Positions 7,062 to 15,843 of a DNA stretch of 64,000 bases are shown here, piece by piece; within the stretch, counting starts at the first letter, position 1; each line of letters starts with the position of its first letter. Under the pieces are notes generated by a model, which was not told where the DNA came from, searched no databases, and worked only from the letters and a program-made list of their open reading frames with translations. The translations under genes were made by a program, and so were the position numbers. The stretch lies in assembly GCF_006385875.1 (NCBI RefSeq), contig NZ_VFSU01000030.1:124001-188000 (forward strand). The letters are read 5' to 3'. This DNA comes from Sandaracinobacter neustonicus (GTDB taxonomy: Bacteria > Pseudomonadota > Alphaproteobacteria > Sphingomonadales > Sphingomonadaceae).

Positions 7062-9170
7062 ATGCTGCGCCAGTATGAACTTGTCGAGCGGGTCAAGAGC
7101 TATGACCCTGATGCGGATGAAGATCTGCTCAACCGGGCTTATGTGTTTTCGATGAAGGCGCATGGCAGCCAGTTGCGCGCCTCCGGGGACCCTTATTTTT
7201 CCCATCCGATCGAGGTGGCGGGCATCCTGACGGACCTGCATCTGGACGACGAGACGATCGCGACCGGCATCCTGCACGACACCATCGAGGATACGGTGGC
7301 GACGCCGGAGGATATCCAGCGGCTGTTCGGGGCGAATGTCGCGCGGCTGGTGGATGGGGTGACGAAACTCTCCCGCATCGAGGCGCAGACGGACACCGAG
7401 CGCGCGGCGGAGAATCTGCGGCGGTTCCTGCTGGCGATGTCGGACGATATCCGCGTGCTGCTGGTGAAGCTGGCGGATCGTCTGCACAATATGCGGACGC
7501 TGAAGTATCTGAAAAATCCGGATAAACGCCGCCGCATCGCCCGGGAAACGATGGATATCTACGCCCCGCTGGCGGAACGCATCGGCATGTATGGCTTCAT
7601 GGATGAGCTGAAGGAGCTGTCGTTCGCGGAGCTGGAGCCGGAGGCTTACCAATCCATCACCAAGCGGCTGGAATCGCTGCGCATGGGTGGCGGGGACATG
7701 GTGAAGCGCATCGAAAGCGGCGTTCGCCACACGCTGGAATCAGCGGGAATCGTGGTGGATGATGTGCGCGGGCGGGAAAAGCGCCCATGGTCCATCTTCC
7801 GCAAGATGCAGGACCGGCATGTGCCGTTCGAGCAATTGTCCGATGTGATGGCGTTCCGGGTGATCACCCGCAGCCCGGAGGATTGCTATCGCGCGCTGGG
7901 CGCGCTGCACCGGCGCTGGCCGATGGTGCCGGGGCGGTTCAAGGATTATATCTCCACGCCGAAGCGCAACGGCTATCGCTCGCTGCACACCACGCTGGTG
8001 GATCGGGCGAAGATGCGGATCGAAGTGCAGATTCGCGATGCCGACATGCATGTGGAGGCGGAGTTCGGCATGGCCGCGCACTGGGCCTATAAGCAGAAGC
8101 GCGGCGCGGGGCATGCGGATTACCCGTGGCTGTCTGACCTCTTGGAAATATTGGACAATGCGCAGAGCGCCGAGGAGGTGCTGGAAACCACCCGCATCGC
8201 CATGTTCCAGGATCAGCTGTTCTGTTTCACCCCCAAGGGCGAGCTGATCCAGCTGCCGCAGCAATCGACTCCGGTGGATTTCGCCTATGCCGTGCACACC
8301 ACGCTGGGCGATACCTGCGTGGGGGCGCGGGTGAACGGCAAGGTGGTGCCGCTGCGCACGCGGCTGGCGAACGGCGATCAGGTGGAAATTCTGCGATCCT
8401 CCGCGCAGACGCCGGACCCGGCGTGGGAGCAGTTCGTGGTGACGGCGAAGGCGCGCGCGGCGGTGCGCCGCCATCAGCGCCTGCGCGAGCGCGCCGCCCA
8501 GCTGAAAACCGGCGAGGCGCTGTTCAGCGACGCCTTGAAGCGGCTGAAGGTGGAGATCGGCGCGGAGGCGTTGTCTGCCGCGCTGAAGCGGCTGAAGCTG
8601 CCGGATCAGACTGCCCTTTATGTGGCGCTGGCGCGGCAGCAGGTGTCAGACGCGCAGCTGTTGGAGGCGCTGGTTCCGGGGTCCGCCGAGAAGCGAAAAG
8701 CGCGGCGGAAAAGCCCACCGAAATCGCCCGAGGGGGCGATATTGGTGGATGGCGATTCGCACGCCGGGGGCATGGAAATGGCGCAATGCTGCATGCCGAT
8801 CCCCGGAGACCGCATCGTGGGGCTGCGCGTGGCGGGCAAGGGCATCGTGGTGCACACCATCGATTGCCCGCGCCTCGCGGCGGCGGAGGATGGCGACTGG
8901 GTGGATTTGCGCTGGGCACCCGATGTTGCCTCCGGCACGGCGCGGATCGAGGTGGTGGTGATGAACGAGCCGGGCGCGCTGGCGCAGGTGACGGCGATAT
9001 TGGCGCAGCAGGGGGCGAACATCGTGAACCTGCAACTGAAAGACCGTGATCGGTCGCACCACCGCTTCATCATGGATGTGGAAATCGACGATGTGAAACA
9101 TCTGGCGGAGCTGGTGCAGGGCCTGCGCGCGCCCAGCCTCGTGGTGACGGCGGAGCGGCTGCTGGGCTGA
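7062..9170 (+). CDS. Bifunctional (p)ppGpp synthetase/hydrolase, Rel/SpoT family
   Basis: A 702-aa Rel/SpoT homolog that makes and degrades the stringent-response alarmone. The N-terminal HD hydrolase has intact metal ligands (FSHPIEVA with H48; ILHDTIEDT with H72-D73). The synthetase domain includes GRFKDYISTPKRNGYRSLHT; the RFKD signature fits bifunctional enzymes, not pure RelA. A TGS domain (FCFTPKGELIQLPQQSTPVD) and a C-terminal ACT domain (ARIEVVVMNEPGALAQVTAI) follow. Alphaproteobacteria usually carry one such enzyme. Linkage to rpoZ, whose product binds ppGpp with RNA polymerase, is common. Confidence 0.96.
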   Translation: MLRQYELVERVKSYDPDADEDLLNRAYVFSMKAHGSQLRASGDPYFSHPIEVAGILTDLHLDDETIATGILHDTIEDTVATPEDIQRLFGANVARLVDGVTKLSRIEAQTDTERAAENLRRFLLAMSDDIRVLLVKLADRLHNMRTLKYLKNPDKRRRIARETMDIYAPLAERIGMYGFMDELKELSFAELEPEAYQSITKRLESLRMGGGDMVKRIESGVRHTLESAGIVVDDVRGREKRPWSIFRKMQDRHVPFEQLSDVMAFRVITRSPEDCYRALGALHRRWPMVPGRFKDYISTPKRNGYRSLHTTLVDRAKMRIEVQIRDADMHVEAEFGMAAHWAYKQKRGAGHADYPWLSDLLEILDNAQSAEEVLETTRIAMFQDQLFCFTPKGELIQLPQQSTPVDFAYAVHTTLGDTCVGARVNGKVVPLRTRLANGDQVEILRSSAQTPDPAWEQFVVTAKARAAVRRHQRLRERAAQLKTGEALFSDALKRLKVEIGAEALSAALKRLKLPDQTALYVALARQQVSDAQLLEALVPGSAEKRKARRKSPPKSPEGAILVDGDSHAGGMEMAQCCMPIPGDRIVGLRVAGKGIVVHTIDCPRLAAAEDGDWVDLRWAPDVASGTARIEVVVMNEPGALAQVTAILAQQGANIVNLQLKDRDRSHHRFIMDVEIDDVKHLAELVQGLRAPSLVVTAERLLG

Positions 9171-9236
9171 TTTCTGCCGGATGATCATCTTTTTGCCTGT
9201 TTTAGCGCTACCATGATGCGAATGTGGGAAGATTCG

Positions 9237-10118
9237 ATGCGCCTGATTCCGATTGCCGTGCTGCTGGCGGCAACCCCTGCGCTGGCTGCGGAATTGCCGC
9301 AGCCGGTGCGCGATCTGGTGGAAGCTGCCGCGCAGACGGGGGACAAGGCCAAGATCGATGTCGTCGTCGCGCTGGCCAAGCAGACCAACAAGGGGGCGGA
9401 AGCCGAGATCGACAAGATTGTGGCCGACATCACCGCCGCCCGCGCCGCCGAACGCGAAAGCAAGCTGGCGGAGGCCGGTTATTTCGACAATTGGAAGGGC
9501 CGGGGGCAGTTGGGCGCGTCCCACTCCACCGGCAACAGCGAGATCAGCAGCGTGACCTTCGGGCTGAACCTGCAACGCGAGGGGCTGGCATGGCGGCACC
9601 GGTTGGACGCGGTGGTGGACGTGACGAACAACCGCAAGGGCAATGATCAGGAGCGAATCCTGACCGGCTATCAGCTGGATTATAAATTCTCGGACCGGGT
9701 CTATAGCTGGGGGCGCTTTGAATATGAGCGCAACCGCGAGGCGGGAATCAAGCGGCGCTTCGCGGAATCGGCGGGGCTGGGTTGGCGCGCAATTCAGCAA
9801 GGTCCACTGAAATGGGATCTAGAAGCCGGCCCGGCGCTGAGGCAGACTTTGTTCAAGACCTACACCGAAAACAGCTTCGCGGGCCGGGGGGCTTCGCGCT
9901 TGGCCCTGCGCCTGTCTGACGCGACGCAGTTCACCAACGACACCGCGATCTTCGTGGACGATGCCGCCACCATCAACAACACGGCGGCGCTGACATCGAA
10001 GATGTTCGGAGCGCTGGGCACGCGGATCAGCTACAATCTGGGCTGGGAGGAAGACCCGCCAGCCGGGCTGAAGCGGCTGGATACGACGACGCGGGTGACA
10101 TTGGTGTATGATTTTTAG
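9237..10118 (+). CDS. DUF481-family outer-membrane protein, copy 1
   Basis: A 293-aa exported beta-barrel protein. A signal peptide (MRLIPIAVLLAATPALA) is followed by a helical stretch rich in Ala, Lys and Asp (about residues 20-75). A DUF481 (YdiY-type, salt-induced) barrel comes next, with motifs STGNSE, RILTGYQLDYKFSDR and GWEEDPPAGLKRLDTTTR and a terminal Phe (LVYDF) typical of outer-membrane insertion. The start at 9237 was chosen because it opens directly on the signal peptide. A paralog follows after a repeat-filled gap. The physiological role is not established. Confidence 0.85.
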   Translation: MRLIPIAVLLAATPALAAELPQPVRDLVEAAAQTGDKAKIDVVVALAKQTNKGAEAEIDKIVADITAARAAERESKLAEAGYFDNWKGRGQLGASHSTGNSEISSVTFGLNLQREGLAWRHRLDAVVDVTNNRKGNDQERILTGYQLDYKFSDRVYSWGRFEYERNREAGIKRRFAESAGLGWRAIQQGPLKWDLEAGPALRQTLFKTYTENSFAGRGASRLALRLSDATQFTNDTAIFVDDAATINNTAALTSKMFGALGTRISYNLGWEEDPPAGLKRLDTTTRVTLVYDF

Positions 10119-10132
10119 CGCGAACGTATTCG

Positions 10133-10168
10133 CCTCCGGCGGGCAGGGAGCCGTGCTCCCTGCACCCA
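10133..10168 (-). repeat. Partial repeat-A core
   Basis: An inverted, shortened relative of the repeat-A core (CCGGCGGGCAGGGAGC ... CTCCCTGCACCC) directly after the first DUF481 gene. The rest of the gap up to 10639 holds one type I repeat and no convincing gene. Confidence 0.5.
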
Positions 10169-10250
10169 CATTTGTAGGGTGATCGGTTGGGTTGGGTTGG
10201 CGGGTGGTTTGATTGCCTGCGGCGCTGTTCGTTTCGCTTGTTATGGCGTT

Positions 10251-10441
10251 GTGGATCAGGCCCGGCGGTGACACCCCCTCTCCAACTCTCCCCCTTGCAG
10301 GGGGAGAGGGCTTCGTAGCGCCGCAGGCAATCGAATCCCATCACACGAACGACAGTGGAGTTCGCGTGCAACGCCAACTTAGAAGGTGCAGGGAAATCAT
10401 TTCCCTGCCGGGTGCAGGGCAGAGCCCTGCCCGCCGGAGGC
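10251..10441 (+). repeat. Type I intergenic repeat, copy 1
   Basis: A composite of about 190 bp. It starts GTGGATCAGG and contains a hairpin-forming CTCTCCCCCTTGCAGGGGGAGAG block. It continues with GCGCCGCAGGCAATCGAATC and ends in the repeat-A core (GGGAAATCATTTCCC ... GCCGGAGGC). Further full copies lie at 19534-19724, 44255-44447, 50360-50541 (inverted) and 61357-61546. Confidence 0.9.
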
Positions 10442-10639
10442 AAAACCCCCGATGGCAGCGCCCCTAGCCTTTCCGGCCCCACCCGCACGCGCCCCCTGTT
10501 CCGAGCGGAGAAAATCCGCTTAGGAGATTTCGTTCGCCAATTGCGCGATTTCCAGCAGTCTTGCGGCTGTGTGGCGTTAACAGCGTGCGGTTAAACATGG
10601 CCCGAAGGGGGCCGGTTCCGGATATTAAAGGGGATATTC

Positions 10640-11530
10640 ATGCGTTTCATTCCTGCTGCCATTGTGTTGGCTGCGCTGGCGACGCCGGCGATGGCTCAAT
10701 CGTCTTTGCCGCCTGCCGTTCGCCAGATGGTGGAGGCTGCCGCCAACACCGGCGATCAGGCCAAGATCGATGCGGTGGTCGCCATCGCCAAGGAAACCAA
10801 TCCGGGTGCCGGGGCAGAGATTGACAAGATCGTCGCCGATATCGGCGCGACGAAGGCGGCCGAGCGCGAGGCGAAGCTGGCGAGCGCCGGGTTCTTCGAA
10901 GGATGGAAAGGCTCCGGCCAGCTGGGCGGATCGATCTCCACCGGCAATAGCGAGACGAAGAGCCTGACGGCCGGTTTGAACCTTGAGCGGGACGGGCTGA
11001 ACTGGCGGCACCGGGCTGACCTGCTGGTGGATATTGTGGACAATGACACCGGCACCGATCAGCAACGGATTCTGGCCGGTTACCAGATCGATTATAAATT
11101 CTCCGAACGGCTCTATGCGTGGGGCCGCTTCGAATATGAGCGCAACCGCGAGGCGGGGATCAACCGGCGCTTTGCCGAATCGGCTGGTCTCGGCTGGCGC
11201 GCCATTGATGGCGAGCGGGTGAAGTGGGATCTGGAAGCCGGCCCGGCGCTCAGGCAGACGCGCTTCATCACCTATAGCGAAAACACCTTCGCCGGCCGGG
11301 GTGCGTCGCGCTTCCTGTGGAATTGGTCTGACACGACGGTGTTCACCAACGACACCGCGATCTTCTTCGCCAACTCCGCCTCCATCAACAACACCACGGC
11401 GCTGACATCGAAGCTGTTCGGCGCGGTGAGCACCCGGCTGAGCTTCAACCTTGCGTGGGAGGAAGAGCCGCCGCTGGGGCTGGAAAAGCTGGACACCACC
11501 ACCCGCATCACGCTGGTGTATGATTTCTGA
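10640..11530 (+). CDS. DUF481-family outer-membrane protein, copy 2
   Basis: A 296-aa paralog of the gene at 9237. The signal peptide is MRFIPAAIVLAALATPAMAQ. The same helical spacer (TGDQAKIDAVVAIAKETNPG) and barrel follow, with near-identical blocks such as EYERNREAGI, RRFAESAGLGWRAI and DLEAGPALRQT, ending LVYDF. GGGG-containing sequence precedes the ATG. The pair clearly arose by tandem duplication and has kept its lengths and order, while the 520-bp space between the copies filled with repeats. Confidence 0.87.
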   Translation: MRFIPAAIVLAALATPAMAQSSLPPAVRQMVEAAANTGDQAKIDAVVAIAKETNPGAGAEIDKIVADIGATKAAEREAKLASAGFFEGWKGSGQLGGSISTGNSETKSLTAGLNLERDGLNWRHRADLLVDIVDNDTGTDQQRILAGYQIDYKFSERLYAWGRFEYERNREAGINRRFAESAGLGWRAIDGERVKWDLEAGPALRQTRFITYSENTFAGRGASRFLWNWSDTTVFTNDTAIFFANSASINNTTALTSKLFGAVSTRLSFNLAWEEEPPLGLEKLDTTTRITLVYDF

Positions 11531-11548
11531 CATCGTGACTTGAACGCT

Positions 11549-11570
11549 GCGCCGGGCTAAGGCCCGGCGC
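11549..11570 (+). promoter_or_regulatory. Hairpin abutting the pyrE start codon
   Basis: A perfect 9-bp stem GCGCCGGGC / GCCCGGCGC with loop TAAG ends on the base before the pyrE ATG and occupies the space where a ribosome-binding site would lie. It may terminate the upstream gene weakly or modulate pyrE expression. No T-run follows. Confidence 0.55.
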
Positions 11571-12152
11571 ATGACAGACGAAGATGTGCTCGCCGAATTC
11601 CGCGCTGCGGACGCCCTGCTGGAAGGGCATTTCATTCTCTCGTCGGGCCTGCGCTCGCCCCGATACCTGCAATGCGCGCGGGTGCTGATGGACCCGGCCC
11701 GCGCGGAGCGGCTGGCGCAGGCGCTGGCGGCAAAGATTCCGGCGGAGGTGAAGGCCAGCGCGAAGGCGGTGATCGCGCCCGCGATGGGCGGGCTGATCTG
11801 CGGTTATGAACTGGCGCGCGCGCTGGGGGTGGAGTCCATGTTCGTGGAGCGCCCCACCGGCACCTTTGAACTCCGCCGCGGCTTCCGGCTGGAGCCGGGC
11901 ACACCCGTGATCCTGATGGAGGATGTGGTGACGACCGGCCTTTCCAGCCGCGAGGCGATCCGGGCGGTGGAGGAAGCGGGCGGCAAGGTGATCCATGCGG
12001 CGAGCCTGGTGGATCGCTCCAACGGCACGGCCGATCTGGGCGTGCCCTTCACGCCGCTGATCCGCCTGTCTGTCCCCAGCTATCAGCCGGATGATCTGCC
12101 GCCCGAACTGGCGGCAATCCCGGCGGTGAAACCGGGAAGCCGCGCGGCGTGA
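11571..12152 (+). CDS. pyrE: Orotate phosphoribosyltransferase
   Basis: A 193-aa enzyme that joins orotate to PRPP to form OMP in pyrimidine synthesis. The PRPP-binding motif is [18 protein letters not shown] and the N-terminal orotate-binding part is [20 protein letters not shown]. It heads the run pyrE-pdxJ-acpS-lepB, which is conserved in alphaproteobacteria. The stop overlaps the pdxJ GTG start by 4 nt. Confidence 0.95.
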   Translation: MTDEDVLAEFRAADALLEGHFILSSGLRSPRYLQCARVLMDPARAERLAQALAAKIPAEVKASAKAVIAPAMGGLICGYELARALGVESMFVERPTGTFELRRGFRLEPGTPVILMEDVVTTGLSSREAIRAVEEAGGKVIHAASLVDRSNGTADLGVPFTPLIRLSVPSYQPDDLPPELAAIPAVKPGSRAA

Positions 12153-12883
12153 CGGCGCGGCTCCGCCTTGGGGTCAACATCGATCATGTCGCCACCATCC
12201 GCAACGCGCGGGGCGGCGATCATCCCAGCCCGTTGCGCGCGGCGGAACTGGCGACGGCGGCTGGCGCGGATGGCATCACCGCGCACCTGCGCGAGGACCG
12301 GCGGCACATGACGGACGCCGACATCGCCGAACTGGTGACGGGCATTGCGCTGCCGCTGAACCTTGAAATGGCCGCGACGGATGAGATGCTGGCCATCGCC
12401 CTGAAGCACCGGCCGCATGCCGCCTGTATCGTGCCGGAACGCCGGGCCGAGCGCACGACGGAGGGCGGGCTGGACGCGGCGGGGCAGCACAATCATCTGG
12501 CCCCGCTGATCCAGAAACTGTCTGCGGCGGGCATCCGCGTCTCCTTGTTCATCGCCCCCGATCCGCGCCAGATCGAGATGGCCGCGCGGCTGGGCGCGCC
12601 GGTGGTGGAACTGCACACGGGGCCTTATGCCCATGGCGAGCCGGATGCGTTGACGCGACTGACGGAGGGCGCGGCGCTGGCCGCCTCGCTGGGGCTGGAG
12701 GTGCATGCCGGGCACGGCCTGACGTTCGAGAATGTGCAGCCGGTGGCGGCGATCCCGCAACTGGCGGAACTGAACATCGGCCATTTCCTGATCGGCGAGG
12801 CGCTGTTCATCGGGCTGGAAGCCTCCATCCGGCATATGCGGCAGCTGATGGATGACGCCCGAACAGTTGAGACAGGCGCATGA
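12149..12883 (+). CDS. pdxJ: Pyridoxine 5'-phosphate synthase
   Basis: A 244-aa TIM-barrel enzyme that condenses 1-deoxyxylulose 5-phosphate with 3-amino-2-oxopropyl phosphate to form vitamin B6 phosphate. Motifs [37 protein letters not shown] and [12 protein letters not shown] are diagnostic. It uses a GTG start within a GTGA overlap with pyrE and ends in an ATGA overlap with acpS, indicating translational coupling. Confidence 0.96.
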   Translation: MTARLRLGVNIDHVATIRNARGGDHPSPLRAAELATAAGADGITAHLREDRRHMTDADIAELVTGIALPLNLEMAATDEMLAIALKHRPHAACIVPERRAERTTEGGLDAAGQHNHLAPLIQKLSAAGIRVSLFIAPDPRQIEMAARLGAPVVELHTGPYAHGEPDALTRLTEGAALAASLGLEVHAGHGLTFENVQPVAAIPQLAELNIGHFLIGEALFIGLEASIRHMRQLMDDARTVETGA

Positions 12884-13284
12884 TGATCATCGGCCTTGGC
12901 AACGACCTGTGCAACATCGAGCGCATCCAAAGCTCGATAGACCGCTTCGGCCAGCGCTTTATCGATCGCATCTTCACCGAAACCGAACAGGCCAAGGCCA
13001 ACCGCCGCCAGCTGACGCGCACGGCCACCTATGCCAAGCGCTTCGCCGCGAAAGAGGCGGCTTCGAAGGCGCTGGGCACCGGCTTTCGCGCGGGCGTGTT
13101 CTTCCGCGATATCGGCGTGGTGAACCTGCCTTCGGGCCGCCCCACGCTGCACCTGACCGGGGGCGCAGCCGCGCGCCTTGCCGCCATCATCCCGGCGGGG
13201 CATAAGGCGGATATCCATTTGACCCTGACAGACGATCATCCCTGGGCACAGGCCATCGTGCTCATAACCGCGAGTGCTGCATGA
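12880..13284 (+). CDS. acpS: Holo-[acyl-carrier-protein] synthase
   Basis: A 134-aa phosphopantetheinyl transferase that activates acyl carrier protein. The magnesium-binding motif [13 protein letters not shown] lies at the N-terminus and the second motif [16 protein letters not shown] is present. It is coupled to pdxJ upstream and to lepB downstream by ATGA overlaps. Confidence 0.95.
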   Translation: MMIIGLGNDLCNIERIQSSIDRFGQRFIDRIFTETEQAKANRRQLTRTATYAKRFAAKEAASKALGTGFRAGVFFRDIGVVNLPSGRPTLHLTGGAAARLAAIIPAGHKADIHLTLTDDHPWAQAIVLITASAA

Positions 13285-14105
13285 ACGCTTCCACGCCAGA
13301 CGTGACCAAGCCGCCGAAAGAGCCGTTCAGCTGGCGGCGCGAGATCCAGCAATGGCTCGTGCTGATCCTGATCGTGCTGGGAATCCACAGCTTCGTGGCC
13401 AAGCCCTTCTTCATTCCGTCGGAATCGATGATGGCGACGCTGCTGGTGGGGGACCGGCTGATCGTCAGCAAATATCCTTACGGCTTCTCCTATCTGTCGC
13501 CGTCGCTGCCGGTGCTGCCGCATATTCCGGGCCGTTTGTTCGGCCGCTATCCCGATCCGGGCGACATCGTGGTGATCAAAAGCCCGGCAGACGGCGCGGA
13601 CTGGATCAAGCGGGTGATCGCCCTGCCCGGCGACACGGTGGAGCTGCGCGACGGCGAGCTGTTCCTGAACGGCAAGCCGGTGCCGCGCGTGCGGCAGGCC
13701 TATACCGAGCTGAAAGTCACGCCCAACACCGATTGCCCTTACATGCCGCAGTTTCGCGGAATGAACGCGGCGGGCGTGCCGGTGTGCCGCTATCCCACCT
13801 ACCGTGAAACGCTGCCCAACGGCCGCACCTTCAACACGCTGGACATGGCCATGACGGAGCGCGACAATTTCGGCCCGATCACGGTGCCGGAAGGTGCGCT
13901 GTTCATGATGGGCGACAACCGCGACAACAGCATGGACAGCCGGGTGCCGCCCGAAATCGGCGGGCTGGGGCTGGTGCCTTACGAGAATATCGTGGGCCGG
14001 GCCGAGTTCACCACCTTCAGCCTTGATGGCTCGCAGACGCTGAACCCGCTGACATGGTGGGGGGCGCTGCGCGGCGACCGCGCCTTCATGAGCCTCAGGA
14101 AATAG
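13281..14105 (+). CDS. lepB: Signal peptidase I
   Basis: A 274-aa inner-membrane serine/lysine protease that removes signal peptides. One N-terminal membrane anchor (about residues 23-40) precedes the catalytic Ser49 in PSESMMATL. The general-base lysine lies in [12 protein letters not shown], and the box [12 protein letters not shown] is intact. An insert of roughly 60 residues between these boxes, with two cysteines (TDCPYM and VCRYP), is typical of proteobacterial enzymes. Confidence 0.95.
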   Translation: MNASTPDVTKPPKEPFSWRREIQQWLVLILIVLGIHSFVAKPFFIPSESMMATLLVGDRLIVSKYPYGFSYLSPSLPVLPHIPGRLFGRYPDPGDIVVIKSPADGADWIKRVIALPGDTVELRDGELFLNGKPVPRVRQAYTELKVTPNTDCPYMPQFRGMNAAGVPVCRYPTYRETLPNGRTFNTLDMAMTERDNFGPITVPEGALFMMGDNRDNSMDSRVPPEIGGLGLVPYENIVGRAEFTTFSLDGSQTLNPLTWWGALRGDRAFMSLRK

Positions 14106-14121
14106 GGCGGGTATCGGGCCG

Positions 14122-15165
14122 ATGAGCGACTCCCCCGTCCCCGTCGGCCCCCTCAGCCGTGGCGAATATGCCGCGCGCGTTGTGATCACCATTCTGCTCG
14201 TGGTGCTGACATTGGCGCTATGGCGGATGCGCGACGTGCTGCTTATCGTGTTCGCAGGCGTGCTGGTGGGGATCATCCTGAACGCGCTGTCGCACCGGAT
14301 CGGCCGGTTGACGGGGCTGGGGCACCGCATGGCGCTGGCAGTTGCCACCATTTCGCTGTTCGGGCTGCTGGCGGGGCTGTTCTATTTCTTCGGGCAGGAA
14401 ATCTCCAGCCAGTTGCGCGAACTGGGGGCACGGCTGCCGCAGGCGTGGGCCGATCTGACCCGCATCGTCGCAGACAGCGGCTATCAGGATCAGGTGAACG
14501 AGCAGATCAAAAGCTCCATTCCCAGCGGCGGCACCATCATCTCCATCCTCAGCAGCCTTGTCTCGGGCATCAGCGGCAGCGTCACCGGACTGGCGCTGGC
14601 GGTGATGGGCGGCATCTATATGGCGGCGCAGCCCGGCGTGTATCAGCAGGGCGTGGTGCTGCTGGCCCCCAAAGGCCGCGCACAGGTGGCGAACCACGCG
14701 ATCGGCCGGGCGGGGTTTGCGCTTCGCGCATGGCTGAAGGGGCAGTTCATCTCCATGACGTTCACGGCGGTGTTCATCACCGTGGGCCTCACGCTGATCG
14801 GCGTGCCGACGCCTGTGGCGCTGGGGCTGATCGCCGGGCTGTGCGGCTTCATCCCGATGATCGGCCCGCTGGTGGGGGCAGCCGTGGGCCTGCTGGTGGC
14901 GCTGACGGTGGATACCCACACCTTCCTGATGACGGTGCTGCTCTATCTGGTGGTGCAGCAACTGGCGGGCAGCGTGATCGAGCCGCTGATCATGCAGCGC
15001 ACGGTGAAGGTGCCGCCCGCGCTGACGCTGTTCGGCCTGCTGGCGATCGGCGCACTGTTCGGCGTGGTGGGCGTGCTGCTGGGCGGGCCGATATTGGTGA
15101 GCGCCTATGTGCTGGCGCGCGAGCTGTATGTGAAAGACGCGCTTGGGCACCCTGTGACGGATTGA
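14122..15165 (+). CDS. AI-2E family transporter-like membrane protein
   Basis: A 347-aa polytopic inner-membrane protein of the AI-2E/PerM/YdiK family. It has two N-terminal helices (residues about 17-55), a third near 70-90, a soluble middle region (SSQLRELGARLPQAWADL), and a C-terminal bundle with GLIAGLCGFIPMIGPLVGA and EPLIMQRTVKVPPALTLFGL, the family signature. Substrates differ among characterised members, so the transported molecule is unknown. It starts 16 bp after lepB and is probably co-transcribed. Confidence 0.85.
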   Translation: MSDSPVPVGPLSRGEYAARVVITILLVVLTLALWRMRDVLLIVFAGVLVGIILNALSHRIGRLTGLGHRMALAVATISLFGLLAGLFYFFGQEISSQLRELGARLPQAWADLTRIVADSGYQDQVNEQIKSSIPSGGTIISILSSLVSGISGSVTGLALAVMGGIYMAAQPGVYQQGVVLLAPKGRAQVANHAIGRAGFALRAWLKGQFISMTFTAVFITVGLTLIGVPTPVALGLIAGLCGFIPMIGPLVGAAVGLLVALTVDTHTFLMTVLLYLVVQQLAGSVIEPLIMQRTVKVPPALTLFGLLAIGALFGVVGVLLGGPILVSAYVLARELYVKDALGHPVTD

Positions 15166-15173
15166 GCGGGGCG

Positions 15174-15191
15174 GTATATCCATGTATATCC
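15174..15191 (+). promoter_or_regulatory. Tandem GTATATCC repeat before vapB (possible operator)
   Basis: Two copies of GTATATCC, 10 bp apart, end 7 bp before the antitoxin ATG, so they sit on one face of the helix. Autoregulation of vapBC-type operons makes an operator role plausible. It also provides the only AT-rich stretch able to serve as a promoter -10. Confidence 0.4.
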
Positions 15192-15198
15192 GAACGCC

Positions 15199-15453
15199 AT
15201 GAACGCAATCGTCACCAAGGTCTTCAAGTCCGGCAACAGCCTTGCCGTGCGCCTCCCGCGTGAGCTTGGGTTCGAAGCCGATGCGGTGGTTCAGATCGAA
15301 CGGCGCGGGAATGAAGTTGTCATCGTCGACGCCGGCCAGCAGCAAAGCCGGTTTCAGGCGATGCTGAAGCGGTTGGCCGATATGCCGAGGCCCGCAGAGC
15401 CGGAGCAGCGCGAGCCGTTCGACTATCCCGATAGGCCCGGGCTGATCGATTGA
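15199..15453 (+). CDS. AbrB/MazE-fold antitoxin (VapB-type)
   Basis: An 84-aa antitoxin. The swapped-hairpin SpoVT/AbrB domain is seen in VTKVFKSGNSLAVRLPRELG and VVQIERRGNEVVIV. The C-terminal tail (REPFDYPDRPGLID) probably blocks the toxin. The stop overlaps the TTG start of the PIN toxin gene by 3 nt. Confidence 0.87.
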   Translation: MNAIVTKVFKSGNSLAVRLPRELGFEADAVVQIERRGNEVVIVDAGQQQSRFQAMLKRLADMPRPAEPEQREPFDYPDRPGLID

Positions 15454-15830
15454 TCCTTTTCGATACGAGCGTGTGCATCCATTTGCGGGATGGCGATCCT
15501 GCAGTGCTGGCAAAGGCCGCCCAATGGCGCTCCGCTTCAATCTCCACCGTGACCCGGGTCGAGCTGGCGGCGGGTCTGCTGCACCCCGTTCATGGCCCGG
15601 TGCGGGCGCTCCGCAACGAGGCCTTGCTCACGGAAATCGTTACACTCGAACTCGGAGCACGGGAGGCTGATGTCTATTCGGCCATCATCGCCGCCACCGG
15701 CTTCTCCCGCCGCAAGCTGTTGGACCGGCTGATTGCCGCGACAGCGCTGGTGCACGGGCTGCCGCTGGCGACGATGAACCCGGTGGATTTCGCGGATGTG
15801 CCGGGGCTGGAGGTGCTGGATTGGGGATAG
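15450..15830 (+). CDS. PIN-domain ribonuclease toxin (VapC-type)
   Basis: A 126-aa PIN-domain RNase. The conserved acidic residues are visible: D in MILFDTSVCIHL, E in STVTRVELAAG, D in KLLDRLIAAT and the N..DF box in TMNPVDFADV. It starts at TTG inside the antitoxin stop codon, which would keep toxin translation low and coupled. The family cleaves tRNA or rRNA when released from its antitoxin. Confidence 0.88.
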   Translation: MILFDTSVCIHLRDGDPAVLAKAAQWRSASISTVTRVELAAGLLHPVHGPVRALRNEALLTEIVTLELGAREADVYSAIIAATGFSRRKLLDRLIAATALVHGLPLATMNPVDFADVPGLEVLDWG

Positions 15831-15843
15831 CGCGGCGCGGTGA

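Noticed and set aside
10251-10441. CRISPR array made of type I repeat blocks
   Set aside because: Copies are kilobases apart, not regularly spaced with short unique spacers, and no cas gene is present.
10027-10488. A 153-codon minus-strand frame covering the first type I repeat
   Set aside because: Its DCLRRYEALSPCKG-like segment recurs in every type I copy in the same way, so it is repeat sequence, not a protein gene.
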